From: Maribacter sp. MMG018 | Lineage (GTDB): Bacteria; Bacteroidota; Bacteroidia; Flavobacteriales; Flavobacteriaceae | DNA length: 64,000 nucleotides | Direction of reading: 5' to 3' | Assembly: GCF_018100785.1 (NCBI RefSeq) | Contig: NZ_JAGJEC010000005.1 | Coordinates: forward strand, 62,001 to 126,000 | Part shown: positions 6,895 through 16,421 of the stretch, in pieces | Layout of the letters: each line of letters starts with the position of its first letter | Numbering within the stretch: position 1 is the stretch's first letter | Notes under the pieces: generated by a model | Databases searched by the model: none | What the model was told of the DNA's origin: nothing | The model's input: the letters and a program-made list of their open reading frames with translations, nothing else | Position numbers and translations under genes: made by a program

Positions 6895-9402
6895 ATGTAT
6901 ATGAAAAACCCTTTCTTTTATTTTCTTTTGTTTTTGTTCGGTGTAATAAATGCACAGACAAAAGTAAGCGGTATTGTTATAGATGAAGGTGGAGAGCCCG
7001 TAGCATTTGCCAATGTGTTTTTTAAAAACTCTACAGAAGGTACCATCACAAACGATAATGGTAGGTTTTATATGGAGTCCGATGGTAACCATCAAGTGTT
7101 GGTGGTTTCTTTTATTGGCTACGAAAATCAAGAAATTGAACTTACTTCTTCCGTAACCTATGATATGGAAATTAAACTTCTAGAAGCTGCTCAACAGTTG
7201 AACGAGGTTGTTTTAATTTCAGGGAAGCAATCAAAAAAGAATAATCCGGCGGTAGATATCCTAAAAAAGATTTGGGCCAAAAAACGGGAGAACGGTATTC
7301 GAAAATTCGACCAATATGCTTTTGATAAGTATGAAAAGGTGGAGTTCGATTTAAATACCATTGATAGCGCCTTAATAAAGAAAAAGATTTTTAAGGGATT
7401 GGAATTTGTTTTTCAAGATTTGGATACCTCTAGGATAACCGGAAAGACATATCTTCCTATTTTTCTTAATGAAACCTTTTCTAAGGTATACGGCGATAAT
7501 GTGTTAAAAGAAGAGAAAGAGGATGTTTTAGGTAACAAGAACTCGGGTTTCGAAAACAATCAGGCTATTATAGCTTTTGTTCAGGATCTGTACCAGAGCT
7601 ATGATATATATGATAATTACCTAAAGTTTTTTGATAAGAGTTTTACAAGTCCGTTGTCAAGAACGGGGGTAGACACCTATAATTATGCTTTAAGAGACAG
7701 TGCTTTTATAGATAATAAATGGTGTTATAACATTGTGTACTATCCAAGAAGAAAGAACGAACTTACGTTTAAAGGTGATTTTTGGGTGAACGATTCTACG
7801 TGGGCCATAAAGAACATCAACTTGCAAGTGACGAAAAGTGCCAATATCAACTGGGTCAAGGAAATTTATATAGAACAAGATTTTGAGGTGGTCAATGATT
7901 CGTTGTTCTTGCTGAAAAGAGACTATATGTTAAGTGATTTCAGCTTTCAGAAAAAGGAAGAATCGCGGGGTGTGTACGGGAAAAGAACTACCGTTTACGA
8001 CAACTATGTCTTTGATCAAAAAAGACCAAAAGAGTTTTATAGAAAAGAAATAAACCCATTGGATATAAACCTTATTGTAAAGGATGATGATTTTTGGGAA
8101 AAGAACAGGTTGGAGTCTTTGAACAAGGACGAGGCCGGTATCTATAAATTATTGGACACCTTAAAAACAGTCCCAAAATTCAAGTCGTACTATAATTTGG
8201 TAAGTGTTTTAGGGTCTGGATATGTGGAGGTCGATAAATGGAACCTTGATATTGGTAATATATATGATGTATTTGGATATAACGATGCCGAGGGGCCGCG
8301 GGTACGGCTTGGTGCACGAACCTATTTTGGACAGAACGATCTTTGGCGAATAGAGGGATATGCGGCCTATGGTTTTACCGATAAAAAGGTAAAACACGGA
8401 ATTAGTGGTAAGATTTTATTGGATAAAAAAACAAGACTTATTGTTTCTGGGGGAAACAGAAGGGATATTGAGCAGTTAGGGGTAAGTCTTACGGCAACAA
8501 ACGATGTCTTGGGAAGAAGTGTGGCGTCATCTTCCTTATTGACGGTTGGGGCCAATAATAGGTTAACGAACATAAACCTTAGCGCTTTGAATTTTGAAAT
8601 GGAGCCGATTACCAATTTTAGGGTAGCTATCGGAGGAACTTTTAGAACATTAAATTCGGCCTTGCCCAATGATTTTAGTCTAGATTATGTTGATGCCGAT
8701 TCGCCTACAGGGGTTTCGTCAGAAATAAGTCAATTCGATTTTAATACCCTTATCATTTATACCCCTGGCAAAAAAACGATTGGTTATGGGGTGGAAAGAA
8801 GAGATGTGAACGACACCTATAGTACGTTGTTATTGAATTATACCAAGGGGATCGATGGTATTATGGACAGTGATTTCGACTATAGCAAATTGCAGTTTTC
8901 ATATAGTCGGCCATGGCAATTGGGAGGCTTTGGAAGGTTGTTGAGCACTGTTGAATTAGGTAAAACATTCGGAGAAGTGCCTTTGGGTTTATTGAGTGTG
9001 GTTCCGGGTAACCAAACTTTTTTCTCTAATTATGGTACTTTTCCAAACCTTGATTTTTATGAATTTGTTACAGATACTTATGCCGCCGTTCATTTAGAAC
9101 ATAATTTTAACGGAAGGCTCTTTTCTAGAATACCTTTCTTGCGAAAGATGAATTTAAGGGAGATAATAGGATTAAGGGGAGTATGGGGAGATTTGTCGGA
9201 CGACAATATTGCTTTGAGTGCGCCTGCCACTATTAACACGCCTTTGAGAGCTCCTTCCGAAAAGATTTATTACGAGTATTCTTTTGGTGTGGGAAACATA
9301 TTCAAGATTTTTCGGATAGATTTTAATTTTAGGGGCAACTATCTTGATAATCCAGATGCCAGACGCTTTGGGGTTACGGGTACTTTTGGTTTTAATTTCT
9401 AG
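6895..9402 (+). CDS. DUF5686 family outer-membrane protein with carboxypeptidase-like regulatory domain
   Basis: An 835-residue predicted outer-membrane protein. An N-terminal signal peptide ends near GVINAQ. Residues about 20-100 form a CarboxypepD_reg-like (CNA-B-like) domain (VSGIVIDEGGEPVAFANVFFKN, TNDNGRFYM, VSFIGYENQEIEL). The rest matches the long DUF5686 region, ending in alternating beta strands and a terminal aromatic residue (GTFGFNF), as expected for a barrel. No TonB plug domain is seen. ATGs at 6895 and 6901 are both possible starts. The function is not established; cell-surface assembly or uptake is only a guess. Confidence 0.85.
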   Translation: MYMKNPFFYFLLFLFGVINAQTKVSGIVIDEGGEPVAFANVFFKNSTEGTITNDNGRFYMESDGNHQVLVVSFIGYENQEIELTSSVTYDMEIKLLEAAQQLNEVVLISGKQSKKNNPAVDILKKIWAKKRENGIRKFDQYAFDKYEKVEFDLNTIDSALIKKKIFKGLEFVFQDLDTSRITGKTYLPIFLNETFSKVYGDNVLKEEKEDVLGNKNSGFENNQAIIAFVQDLYQSYDIYDNYLKFFDKSFTSPLSRTGVDTYNYALRDSAFIDNKWCYNIVYYPRRKNELTFKGDFWVNDSTWAIKNINLQVTKSANINWVKEIYIEQDFEVVNDSLFLLKRDYMLSDFSFQKKEESRGVYGKRTTVYDNYVFDQKRPKEFYRKEINPLDINLIVKDDDFWEKNRLESLNKDEAGIYKLLDTLKTVPKFKSYYNLVSVLGSGYVEVDKWNLDIGNIYDVFGYNDAEGPRVRLGARTYFGQNDLWRIEGYAAYGFTDKKVKHGISGKILLDKKTRLIVSGGNRRDIEQLGVSLTATNDVLGRSVASSSLLTVGANNRLTNINLSALNFEMEPITNFRVAIGGTFRTLNSALPNDFSLDYVDADSPTGVSSEISQFDFNTLIIYTPGKKTIGYGVERRDVNDTYSTLLLNYTKGIDGIMDSDFDYSKLQFSYSRPWQLGGFGRLLSTVELGKTFGEVPLGLLSVVPGNQTFFSNYGTFPNLDFYEFVTDTYAAVHLEHNFNGRLFSRIPFLRKMNLREIIGLRGVWGDLSDDNIALSAPATINTPLRAPSEKIYYEYSFGVGNIFKIFRIDFNFRGNYLDNPDARRFGVTGTFGFNF

Positions 9403-9606
9403 ATTTTTGTCAAAATCCTAATTTTTTATCTTGTTTCATTGCTGTTTTCTGATTCTTGAGACTCATTTTTTGGGGTATTGCCAATTATTTCCTTTTAATT
9501 TTAAAAAGCTTGGATTTGTTCGCTGAAAAGCCTTGTTTTTTTGGTCATCGCGCAATTCTTGCCTTGCATTTTTTGTACCTTCGCTGCTTTATATAAAACC
9601 GTAAAA

Positions 9607-10134
9607 ATGGGAAAAAAAGCTGATATTACTTTTGATGTTTTAATAGAGATTCCAAAAGGAAGTAGAAATAAATATGAATACGACTTTACACTGCATAAAA
9701 TACGTTTTGATCGTATGCTTTTTTCATCTATGATGTATCCTGGGGATTATGGTTTCATACCTGAAACTTTAGCATTGGACAAGGATCCGCTAGATGTTTT
9801 GGTAATGGGTGCAGAACCAACATACCCAATGGTGGTTATGGAAGTAAGGCCTATTGGAGTTTTTCATATGACCGATGAAAAAGGACCGGATGAGAAAATT
9901 ATTTGTGTACCGGTTTCAGACCCTATTTGGAGTAACAATCATGATATAAGTGATTTAAATCCGCACCGCTTAAAGGAAATTGAGCATTTCTTTAAGGTAT
10001 ATAAAGATTTAGAGAAGAAGAAAGTTGATACCGGAGGTTGGGGAGATGCCCAAGAAGCGGTTAAAATATATCATGAATGCGTTGAGCGCTATAATAATAG
10101 TGATTATAAGAAGAAGCGAACTTTTACGATATAG
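9607..10134 (+). CDS. ppa: Inorganic pyrophosphatase, family I
   Basis: Hydrolyses cytoplasmic pyrophosphate. It is 175 residues from the ATG at 9607 (MGKKADITFDVLIEIPKGS); the in-frame GTG/TTG region upstream is ignored because the family starts here. The active-site segments YPGDYGFIPETLALDKDPLDVLVM (with the DxDPxD metal-binding acids), KGPDEKIICVPVSDP and the C-terminal HFFKVYKDLEKKK region are present. It is followed by a terminator and then by the membrane pyrophosphatase hppA, so two different PPi-consuming enzymes sit side by side. Confidence 0.96.
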   Translation: MGKKADITFDVLIEIPKGSRNKYEYDFTLHKIRFDRMLFSSMMYPGDYGFIPETLALDKDPLDVLVMGAEPTYPMVVMEVRPIGVFHMTDEKGPDEKIICVPVSDPIWSNNHDISDLNPHRLKEIEHFFKVYKDLEKKKVDTGGWGDAQEAVKIYHECVERYNNSDYKKKRTFTI

Positions 10135-10156
10135 TCAATAATTCCATAAATTATAA

Positions 10157-10188
10157 CCACTCTTTTTAATAAAAAGGGTGGTTTTTTT
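10157..10188 (+). terminator. Intrinsic terminator after ppa
   Basis: An 11-bp stem with one G-T pair (10157-10167 with 10171-10181) is followed by seven T residues. Confidence 0.85.
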
Positions 10189-10248
10189 ATTATGTTCTAT
10201 TTTACTACTTTAGTTACCGTTAAAAACCAATAAAACATAACTGATCAA

Positions 10249-12681
10249 ATGGAATTAATCGTAAAATTTTTACCTGCCTTTGGCATACTCGGCCTATTGT
10301 ACGTTTTTATTAAAAGCGGATGGGTATCCAAACAAGAAGTAGGTGACGCCAAAATGGCAAGAATAGCCAAGAATATTGCCGATGGCGCAATGTCTTTTTT
10401 GAAAGCTGAATATAAAATTTTGGCCATTTTTGTGGCTGCAGTTGCCATATTGCTATTTTTTAAAGGAAGTAATGAAACGGGCTCAAATGGCATGGTGGCC
10501 GTATCTTTCATAGTAGGGGCGATTTGTTCCGCTTTGGCAGGTTTCATAGGTATGAAAGTTGCTACAAAGGCCAATGTAAGAACTACGCAGGCTGCAAGAA
10601 CCTCTTTGGGCAAGGCATTAGAAGTGGCCTTTGCAGGTGGAGCTGTTATGGGGCTTGGTGTTGTTGGTCTTGGAGTGTTGGGCCTAAGTACTTTATTTAT
10701 GGTGTATAGCGGCCAAGGTTGGGCGTTAGGCGAGGTACTTAATGTATTGTCCGGTTTCTCTTTGGGGGCTTCGTCCATTGCACTTTTCGCACGTGTAGGA
10801 GGTGGTATTTATACAAAGGCTGCGGATGTTGGAGCCGATTTGGTAGGTAAGGTAGAGGCTGGTATTCCAGAAGACCACCCTTTAAATCCGGCTACTATTG
10901 CAGATAATGTAGGTGATAATGTAGGGGATGTGGCCGGTATGGGGGCCGACCTTTTTGAATCTTATGTAGGCTCTATAATAGGAACAATGGTACTAGGTGC
11001 AGCTTTTACCCAAATACCTGCATTTCAAGATTCTTTTGATGGTTTGGGAGCCGTATATCTTCCGTTGGTTTTGGCCGCGGTAGGGATAATAATGTCCATA
11101 ATCGGTACCTTCTTTGTGAAGGTAAAGGATGGAGGTAACCCGCAGACGGCATTGAATATAGGTGAATTTGGTTCTGCCGGCTTAATGTTGGTGGCCTGTT
11201 ATTTTATTATTACGAATATGTTGCCCGAGACTTGGGTTTTCGGGGGCGTAGAATATGGTTCTTTAGGAGTTTTTATTGCCGTACTTGCTGGTCTTATTGC
11301 CGGTCTTGCGGTCGGTAAGGTGACAGAGTATTATACAGGCACAGGAACAAAACCGGTAAATGCTATTGTACGTCAATCGGAAACAGGTGCCGCCACAAAT
11401 ATCATCGCTGGTTTAGGTGTAGGTATGATGTCTACTATGTTTCCTATAATATTAATTGCGGCGGCAATTTTGGTTTCGCATCATTTTGCTGGACTTTATG
11501 GTATTGCCATCGCAGCGGTAGGTATGTTGGCGAATACAGGTATACAATTGGCGGTAGATGCGTATGGGCCCATTTCTGATAATGCCGGTGGTATTGCGGA
11601 AATGGCAGAGTTGCCAAGTGAAGTTCGTGAACGTACAGATAAATTGGATGCGGTAGGTAATACTACGGCAGCTATCGGTAAAGGTTTTGCCATTGCTTCT
11701 GCTGCTTTAACGGCATTGGCCTTGTTCGCGGCCTTTATGCAAACGGCCAATGTGTTGGCGATCGATGTTTCTAAACCTACCGTTATGGCCGGTTTGTTGA
11801 TAGGAGGTATGCTTCCGTTCGTGTTCTCAGCTTTATCAATGAATGCCGTAGGTCGTGCGGCAATGGCAATGATCGAGGAAGTGCGTAGGCAGTTCAGGGA
11901 TATTCCAAAATTAAAAGCTGCCCTAGAGGTAATGAGAGCGGTAGATTCCGATATGTCAAAGGCTACTGCCGAACAACGAAAGATTTTTGATGAGGCCGAT
12001 GGTGTAGCGGAATATGATAAATGTGTCGCGATATCTACACAAGCTTCCATAAAAGAAATGGTATTGCCAGGGCTGTTGGCGATTGCGGTGCCGGTGGCTG
12101 TTGGTTTTATTGGAGGTGCCGAAATGCTGGGAGGTCTATTGGCAGGCGTTACCACTTGTGGGGTCTTAATGGCTATCTTTCAATCTAATGCGGGTGGTGC
12201 CTGGGACAATGCAAAGAAGACCATTGAGAGCGATGGCCGTAAAGGTTCCGATGCCCACAAGGCAGCTGTAGTCGGTGATACCGTAGGTGATCCGTTTAAA
12301 GATACTTCTGGTCCTTCTTTAAATATTTTACTAAAATTAATGTCGGTAGTGGCATTGGTGATAGCCCCAAGTATTGCTCTTAGCGGAGATACCATGACCG
12401 CTTATAATGAGGAAAAATTGGCAACGGAAGTCGTTTTGAATCAGGTAGAAAAACAAGTGGAAGTTAAAATGGAAAAGGATGATGAGGGACTTACTAAAGC
12501 TACTGTTGTAACTACAATAACCGATAATGGCGAAAAAACCGTTTCAGAACAGGTGTTCAAGGGCACCGAAGAAGAGGTAAAGACAAAGATCGATGCGTTT
12601 AATGCTTCTTCAGAAGATGTAAGGGATGAGATAGAAAAAGTGGAAGAGGAAATAAAGAAAATAGAGGAAGAAATCAGATAA
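10249..12681 (+). CDS. hppA: Membrane-bound ion-pumping pyrophosphatase with C-terminal charged extension
   Basis: Couples PPi hydrolysis to pumping H+ and/or Na+ across the inner membrane. It is 810 residues with about 16 membrane helices. The catalytic [21 protein letters not shown] motif (about residues 220-240), [16 protein letters not shown] and [14 protein letters not shown] are all present. The [10 protein letters not shown] motif has Ala and Gly at the two positions that distinguish K+-dependent enzymes. The Glu of FESY is the position used by Na+-transporting types, so a K+-dependent Na+ or Na+/H+ pump is favoured but not proven. The last 95 residues are an unusual acidic, coiled-coil-like tail beyond the family core. 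Confidence 0.95.
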   Translation: MELIVKFLPAFGILGLLYVFIKSGWVSKQEVGDAKMARIAKNIADGAMSFLKAEYKILAIFVAAVAILLFFKGSNETGSNGMVAVSFIVGAICSALAGFIGMKVATKANVRTTQAARTSLGKALEVAFAGGAVMGLGVVGLGVLGLSTLFMVYSGQGWALGEVLNVLSGFSLGASSIALFARVGGGIYTKAADVGADLVGKVEAGIPEDHPLNPATIADNVGDNVGDVAGMGADLFESYVGSIIGTMVLGAAFTQIPAFQDSFDGLGAVYLPLVLAAVGIIMSIIGTFFVKVKDGGNPQTALNIGEFGSAGLMLVACYFIITNMLPETWVFGGVEYGSLGVFIAVLAGLIAGLAVGKVTEYYTGTGTKPVNAIVRQSETGAATNIIAGLGVGMMSTMFPIILIAAAILVSHHFAGLYGIAIAAVGMLANTGIQLAVDAYGPISDNAGGIAEMAELPSEVRERTDKLDAVGNTTAAIGKGFAIASAALTALALFAAFMQTANVLAIDVSKPTVMAGLLIGGMLPFVFSALSMNAVGRAAMAMIEEVRRQFRDIPKLKAALEVMRAVDSDMSKATAEQRKIFDEADGVAEYDKCVAISTQASIKEMVLPGLLAIAVPVAVGFIGGAEMLGGLLAGVTTCGVLMAIFQSNAGGAWDNAKKTIESDGRKGSDAHKAAVVGDTVGDPFKDTSGPSLNILLKLMSVVALVIAPSIALSGDTMTAYNEEKLATEVVLNQVEKQVEVKMEKDDEGLTKATVVTTITDNGEKTVSEQVFKGTEEEVKTKIDAFNASSEDVRDEIEKVEEEIKKIEEEIR

Positions 12682-12701
12682 GCGCTTCTTTGAGCGATAA
12701 T

Positions 12702-12736
12702 AAAAGCCCTTCATTAAAAGTGAAGGGCTTTTTTTT
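12702..12736. terminator. Bidirectional terminator between hppA and tonB
   Basis: A 12-bp stem (12702-12713 with 12721-12732) with a 7-base loop and T tracts. It lies between hppA and convergent tonB, overlapping the tonB stop codon. Confidence 0.85.
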
Positions 12737-13436
12737 ACTGTAATTTAAAGTTGATAGGTATGCTAAAAGGTACTTTTACGGCGGTTCCACGTTGCTTTCC
12801 GGGTGTCATTTTAGGTAGTTTCGACAAAATACGAACCGCCTCGTCCTCCAATACTTTATGTGGACCTCTTTTTTTGATCAGGCCGATGCTTCCGTCTTTT
12901 TGAATGATAAACTGAGTGTTTACCCTGCCCTGTATTCCCATTTCTTGCGCTAATTCTGGATATCTAAAATGTTTCTGGATATGTTTTTGCATCATTTTAT
13001 TAAAGCAAGCTCTTTTATCTTTTTCTTTTTCACAACCGGGAAAAACAGGAACCTCTTCAATGGTTACCCAGTTGACATCCACTGTTTCCTCGATTTCCTC
13101 CACTTCAATATCCTTTGCTTCCAGAACTTCGGTTTCGGTGTCGGCTTCCGTAGATAATATTTCGGTCTCATCGATTTCTACATCGTTCTCTTCTACTTTG
13201 ATTTCTGGAGGTATCACCTGTTTAATTTTGGGTTTTTCTACCTTAAAATTCTCGGGGATTATTTCTTCTATTGCGTCGTCGGGTCTGCTCATGGCTATTC
13301 CCGGGTCATATGGTTTTTCATAGGTTTTCCATTCTAGGGCTATAAAAGAAACACATAATACGAGTGTTAGGCCGAATACAAAATATAGGCTACTTTTTTT
13401 GGTAAGGTCTTTTTTAGGGTTCTTTTTTGGTTTCAT
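12735..13436 (-). CDS. TonB family energy transducer
   Basis: A 233-residue periplasm-spanning protein. One N-terminal membrane helix (about residues 16-36) is followed by an acidic, Glu-rich spacer of about 80 residues and a C-terminal TonB domain: FRYPELAQEMGIQGRVNTQFIIQKDGSI, then DEAVRILSKLPKMTPGKQRGTAVKVPFSIPI. The spacer is not proline-rich as in enteric TonB, which is usual for Bacteroidota. The CEKEKDKRACF pair of cysteines before the domain is also a lineage trait. It has no ExbBD genes beside it and may energise TonB-dependent barrels elsewhere. Confidence 0.9.
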   Translation of the reverse strand: MKPKKNPKKDLTKKSSLYFVFGLTLVLCVSFIALEWKTYEKPYDPGIAMSRPDDAIEEIIPENFKVEKPKIKQVIPPEIKVEENDVEIDETEILSTEADTETEVLEAKDIEVEEIEETVDVNWVTIEEVPVFPGCEKEKDKRACFNKMMQKHIQKHFRYPELAQEMGIQGRVNTQFIIQKDGSIGLIKKRGPHKVLEDEAVRILSKLPKMTPGKQRGTAVKVPFSIPINFKLQ

Positions 13437-13632
13437 CTTTTAAAGTTTTTTGGCTCTGTATATTAAGCCGTGTGAGACATCTATTTTTTATTTACTTAAA
13501 GCTAGATGTTATGTACGGTGTTTAAAATGGGCAATGAGCCAAACTGTGTCTTGGGTGAGTAAAAGGGGTCTTTTGTCTTTTTGTTGGTCAATTTTTCTTT
13601 CATAAATTAAATTTGAACGTATTTTTGAGACT

Positions 13633-14637
13633 ATGGGTTTTCTTAAAAGGGATAAATTACAGATAATCGCCTTTCATGGTTATGGTACTGAAAAGAGATT
13701 TTATGCCCGTGGAAGGGCCTTAGAGGATGAAGATATTGACTTGGGGCAAAAAGGGGCCATTAACCTTCTTCTGAATACATGGAAAAGATTTGAGACCGAT
13801 GAAATTAGAAATACCCCGATACGAATAGTTTTTGCCAATAACAAGGTCGTGCATGGTATGACCGACGATGAGGGTTATTTTTTGATCAATGAAACATTAG
13901 ATGGTTTGTCTGCCTATGCAAATAGCGAGGGTTGGGTGAATTTTGATATTTCTTTTACTGATACAGACCTAAAGCGCGAAATCTTAAACCAGAATCGATT
14001 TCCGGGAGAAATGCTAATTCCTAGTAAAACTGCACGTTTTGGTGTAATCAGTGATATAGATGATACCATTTTGCATACGGGTGTTGTTTCTTCGTTAAAA
14101 TGGAAGGTAATCATCAATACTATTTTTAAAAGGGCCATTAATCGAAAACCTTTGGAAGGGGCGGCAGATTTTTACCACCAGTTGCACAAGGGGAAAACCG
14201 GAGATGAAGTAAACCCTATTTTTTATGTAAGTCATAGCCCTTGGAATCTGTATCGTTACTTAGAATTGTTTTTAACGGCAAATAACTTCCCTAAAGGACC
14301 TATTTTGTTACGTAGTATGTCGAGTTTTACACGTAGGCACAAAAGGGATGACAAACCTCAAAAGCAAAAAGAGATAACGAACATTCTAAACACCTACCCA
14401 AACCTTTCGTTTATATTGATTGGTGATAGTGGGGAACGTGACGCGGATATTTATATAGAAATATCAAAATTGTTTCCCAATAGGGTAAAAGCTATTTATT
14501 TAAGAAGTGTTTCCCATAAAAAAAGAATGGCCCGAGTGTCAAAGCTGTTCTCTGATTTTAAGCACATTCCATTTTTGATCGTAGATAAAACTTCGGAAGC
14601 CATAGCCCATGCGAAAGAACATGGCTTTATTGAATAA
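13633..14637 (+). CDS. App1-type (DUF2183) phosphatase domain protein
   Basis: A 334-residue protein. The C-terminal half carries the HAD-like App1 catalytic region: SDIDDTILHTGVV (the DxDDT nucleophile motif, about residues 139-147), YVSHSPWNLYRYLELFL, and LIGDSGERDADIY. In yeast, App1 is an Mg2+-dependent phosphatidate phosphatase. The N-terminal 130 residues form a beta-rich domain typical of bacterial relatives. No membrane segment is evident. Lipid phosphate hydrolysis is the family expectation, but the substrate in this organism is unproven. Confidence 0.85.
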   Translation: MGFLKRDKLQIIAFHGYGTEKRFYARGRALEDEDIDLGQKGAINLLLNTWKRFETDEIRNTPIRIVFANNKVVHGMTDDEGYFLINETLDGLSAYANSEGWVNFDISFTDTDLKREILNQNRFPGEMLIPSKTARFGVISDIDDTILHTGVVSSLKWKVIINTIFKRAINRKPLEGAADFYHQLHKGKTGDEVNPIFYVSHSPWNLYRYLELFLTANNFPKGPILLRSMSSFTRRHKRDDKPQKQKEITNILNTYPNLSFILIGDSGERDADIYIEISKLFPNRVKAIYLRSVSHKKRMARVSKLFSDFKHIPFLIVDKTSEAIAHAKEHGFIE

Positions 14638-14644
14638 TCGTGTT

Positions 14645-15259
14645 TTAAAACAATCCGTTGATTTCGGCGTCGATTTTATTTAGTACACTGCCAAGGTCTT
14701 CCGGGTTGTCCACAAAGTCCAGTTCGTCCACATCTATTATTAAAAGATTGCCTTTTTCGTACCCATGGACCCATGCTTCATAACGTTCGTTCAGCCTGCT
14801 GAGGTAGTCAATGGATATTGTGTTTTCGTAATCTCTTCCACGTTTGTGTATTTGCTTTACCAAATTGGGGATAGAGCTTCTTAAATAGATTAACAACTCG
14901 GGAGGCTCTACCAAGCTTTCCATAAGCTCGAAAAGACTAGTGTAATTTTGAAAATCACGGTTGGTCATTAACCCCATGGCATGTAGGTTGGGGGCAAATA
15001 TATGGGCGTCCTCATAAATGGTACGATCCTGTATGACATCTTTTCCAGATTCCCTGATCTCCAATATTTGACGATAACGGCTATTTAAAAAATAAATCTG
15101 AAGGTTAAAGCTCCAGCGTTCCATTTGTGTGTAGAAATCGTCTAAGTACGGATTGTCTACAACGTCCTCAAAATGAGCTTCCCACTTGTAGTGTTTTGCT
15201 AATAATCGTGTTAATGTGGTTTTACCAGCTCCAATATTTCCAGCTACAGCAATATGCAT
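14645..15259 (-). CDS. Deoxynucleoside kinase
   Basis: Phosphorylates deoxynucleosides for salvage. It is 204 residues with a P-loop GNIGAGKTTL at residues 7-16, the Glu of HFEDV, the QDRTIYED (DRS/DRT-like) motif near residue 80, and the arginine-rich lid KRGRDYE. This is the dCK/dGK/dAK fold common in Bacteroidota and Firmicutes. Which base it prefers cannot be told from sequence alone. It is convergent with the App1 gene (7-base gap) and transcribed from its own upstream region. Confidence 0.9.
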   Translation of the reverse strand: MHIAVAGNIGAGKTTLTRLLAKHYKWEAHFEDVVDNPYLDDFYTQMERWSFNLQIYFLNSRYRQILEIRESGKDVIQDRTIYEDAHIFAPNLHAMGLMTNRDFQNYTSLFELMESLVEPPELLIYLRSSIPNLVKQIHKRGRDYENTISIDYLSRLNERYEAWVHGYEKGNLLIIDVDELDFVDNPEDLGSVLNKIDAEINGLF

Positions 15260-15503
15260 TTTTAGTATTCTTTAATGGTTAGGAGACTAAAAAGTTCAAA
15301 GTCGAATATACAAAGTATATTAAGTTATAAGAAAAAATAGTCGTTGAAATTAATAGCTTCTTCTTAATCTTGTCAAAATGGAAATAACGATGATTTTTGA
15401 TTGTAATTGTGTTGTAAAAAAATGTTAAAAAATGATTTTTTGGTTTTTAGGTTAAACCATGGGCAATAAATTACATCTTATCAAATAAATAAAGTTATAA
15501 TCC

Positions 15504-16370
15504 ATGAATAATTTCCACTCTTTTTTACTAGTGCTGTTTCTAGGTACGGCCACTCTTATGTCACAAGATTTTCAGGGAAAAGCAATCTACCAGAGCAAAA
15601 CTCAGGTAAATATGGATTTTGGTAATAGGCAAATACCTGAAAATCGTAAAAAGGAGATGATGGAACGAATGAAAAAAGCGAATGAAAAGACCTATGAGCT
15701 TATTTTTAATCAGACAGAATCTATTTATGAGGAACAAGAGCAACTAGAGCAGCCTGGGGGAAGAGGTGGTGGTCGTGGTCCCCGTTTCGGAGCTTTTTCT
15801 AGTTCGGGAGGTGATTTGTATAAGAATATTAAGGAGGAAAAATACTTGGTGAAGAACGATTTGTTCGGAAAAATTTTCTTGGTAGAGGATTCGTTGGAGA
15901 AGCTTGATTGGAAATTGGAAAGCGAAACAAGACAAATTGGAAACTATACCGCTTTTAAGGCCACTGCGGTAAAGACGATCAAGCGACCTAATATGAGGGC
16001 TATTTTCCGTGGGCCGCGGGGTAATAGGGAAGAAGGTGATAAAGACGGAGCCGAAGAAAACAAGGAAGAAGAATTTATAATTAAAGAGGTGGAGGTCGTT
16101 GCATGGTACACACCCGAAATACCGGTGAACCAAGGTCCGGGTTCTTATTGGGGGCTTCCGGGGCTTATTTTGGCGGTAAGTGACGATATAACTACCATTG
16201 TCTGTTCTCAAATTACATTGAATCCTGCTGAAAAAGTAGAGATAAAGGCACCTAGTAAGGGCAAAAAGGTAACCCAAGAGGAGTACGATACCATTGCGCA
16301 AGAGAAAACAAAGGAGATGCGCGAAAATTTCAGAAATAGGGGCGGTGGACGTGGAAATGGCCGTTTTTAA
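15504..16370 (+). CDS. GLPGLI family secreted protein
   Basis: A 288-residue protein with an N-terminal signal peptide (cleavage near LMSQ) and the family-naming motif in SYWGLPGLILAV at about residue 215. A low-complexity Gly/Arg stretch (about residues 87-97) and an Arg/Gly-rich end (RNRGGGRGNGRF) are present. Members of this Bacteroidota family are of unknown function and are often found beside TonB-receptor-like barrels. That is the case here: the next gene starts 51 bases downstream and is probably co-transcribed. Confidence 0.88.
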   Translation: MNNFHSFLLVLFLGTATLMSQDFQGKAIYQSKTQVNMDFGNRQIPENRKKEMMERMKKANEKTYELIFNQTESIYEEQEQLEQPGGRGGGRGPRFGAFSSSGGDLYKNIKEEKYLVKNDLFGKIFLVEDSLEKLDWKLESETRQIGNYTAFKATAVKTIKRPNMRAIFRGPRGNREEGDKDGAEENKEEEFIIKEVEVVAWYTPEIPVNQGPGSYWGLPGLILAVSDDITTIVCSQITLNPAEKVEIKAPSKGKKVTQEEYDTIAQEKTKEMRENFRNRGGGRGNGRF

Positions 16371-16421
16371 TAATTCCCTTGATTTTTTATAATCCCTTTT
16401 TTTACTTCTAATAAATTGATA

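Noticed and set aside
9541-9606. Upstream extension of ppa by 22 residues
   Set aside because: The extension is hydrophobic and Cys-containing, unlike the family start, and covers the probable promoter (TACCTTCG at 9576); the ATG at 9607 is preferred.
10245-10778. Long minus-strand frame inside hppA, and similar frames inside nupC and etfA
   Set aside because: They are antisense shadows of clearly real genes, created by codon bias, with no recognisable domains.
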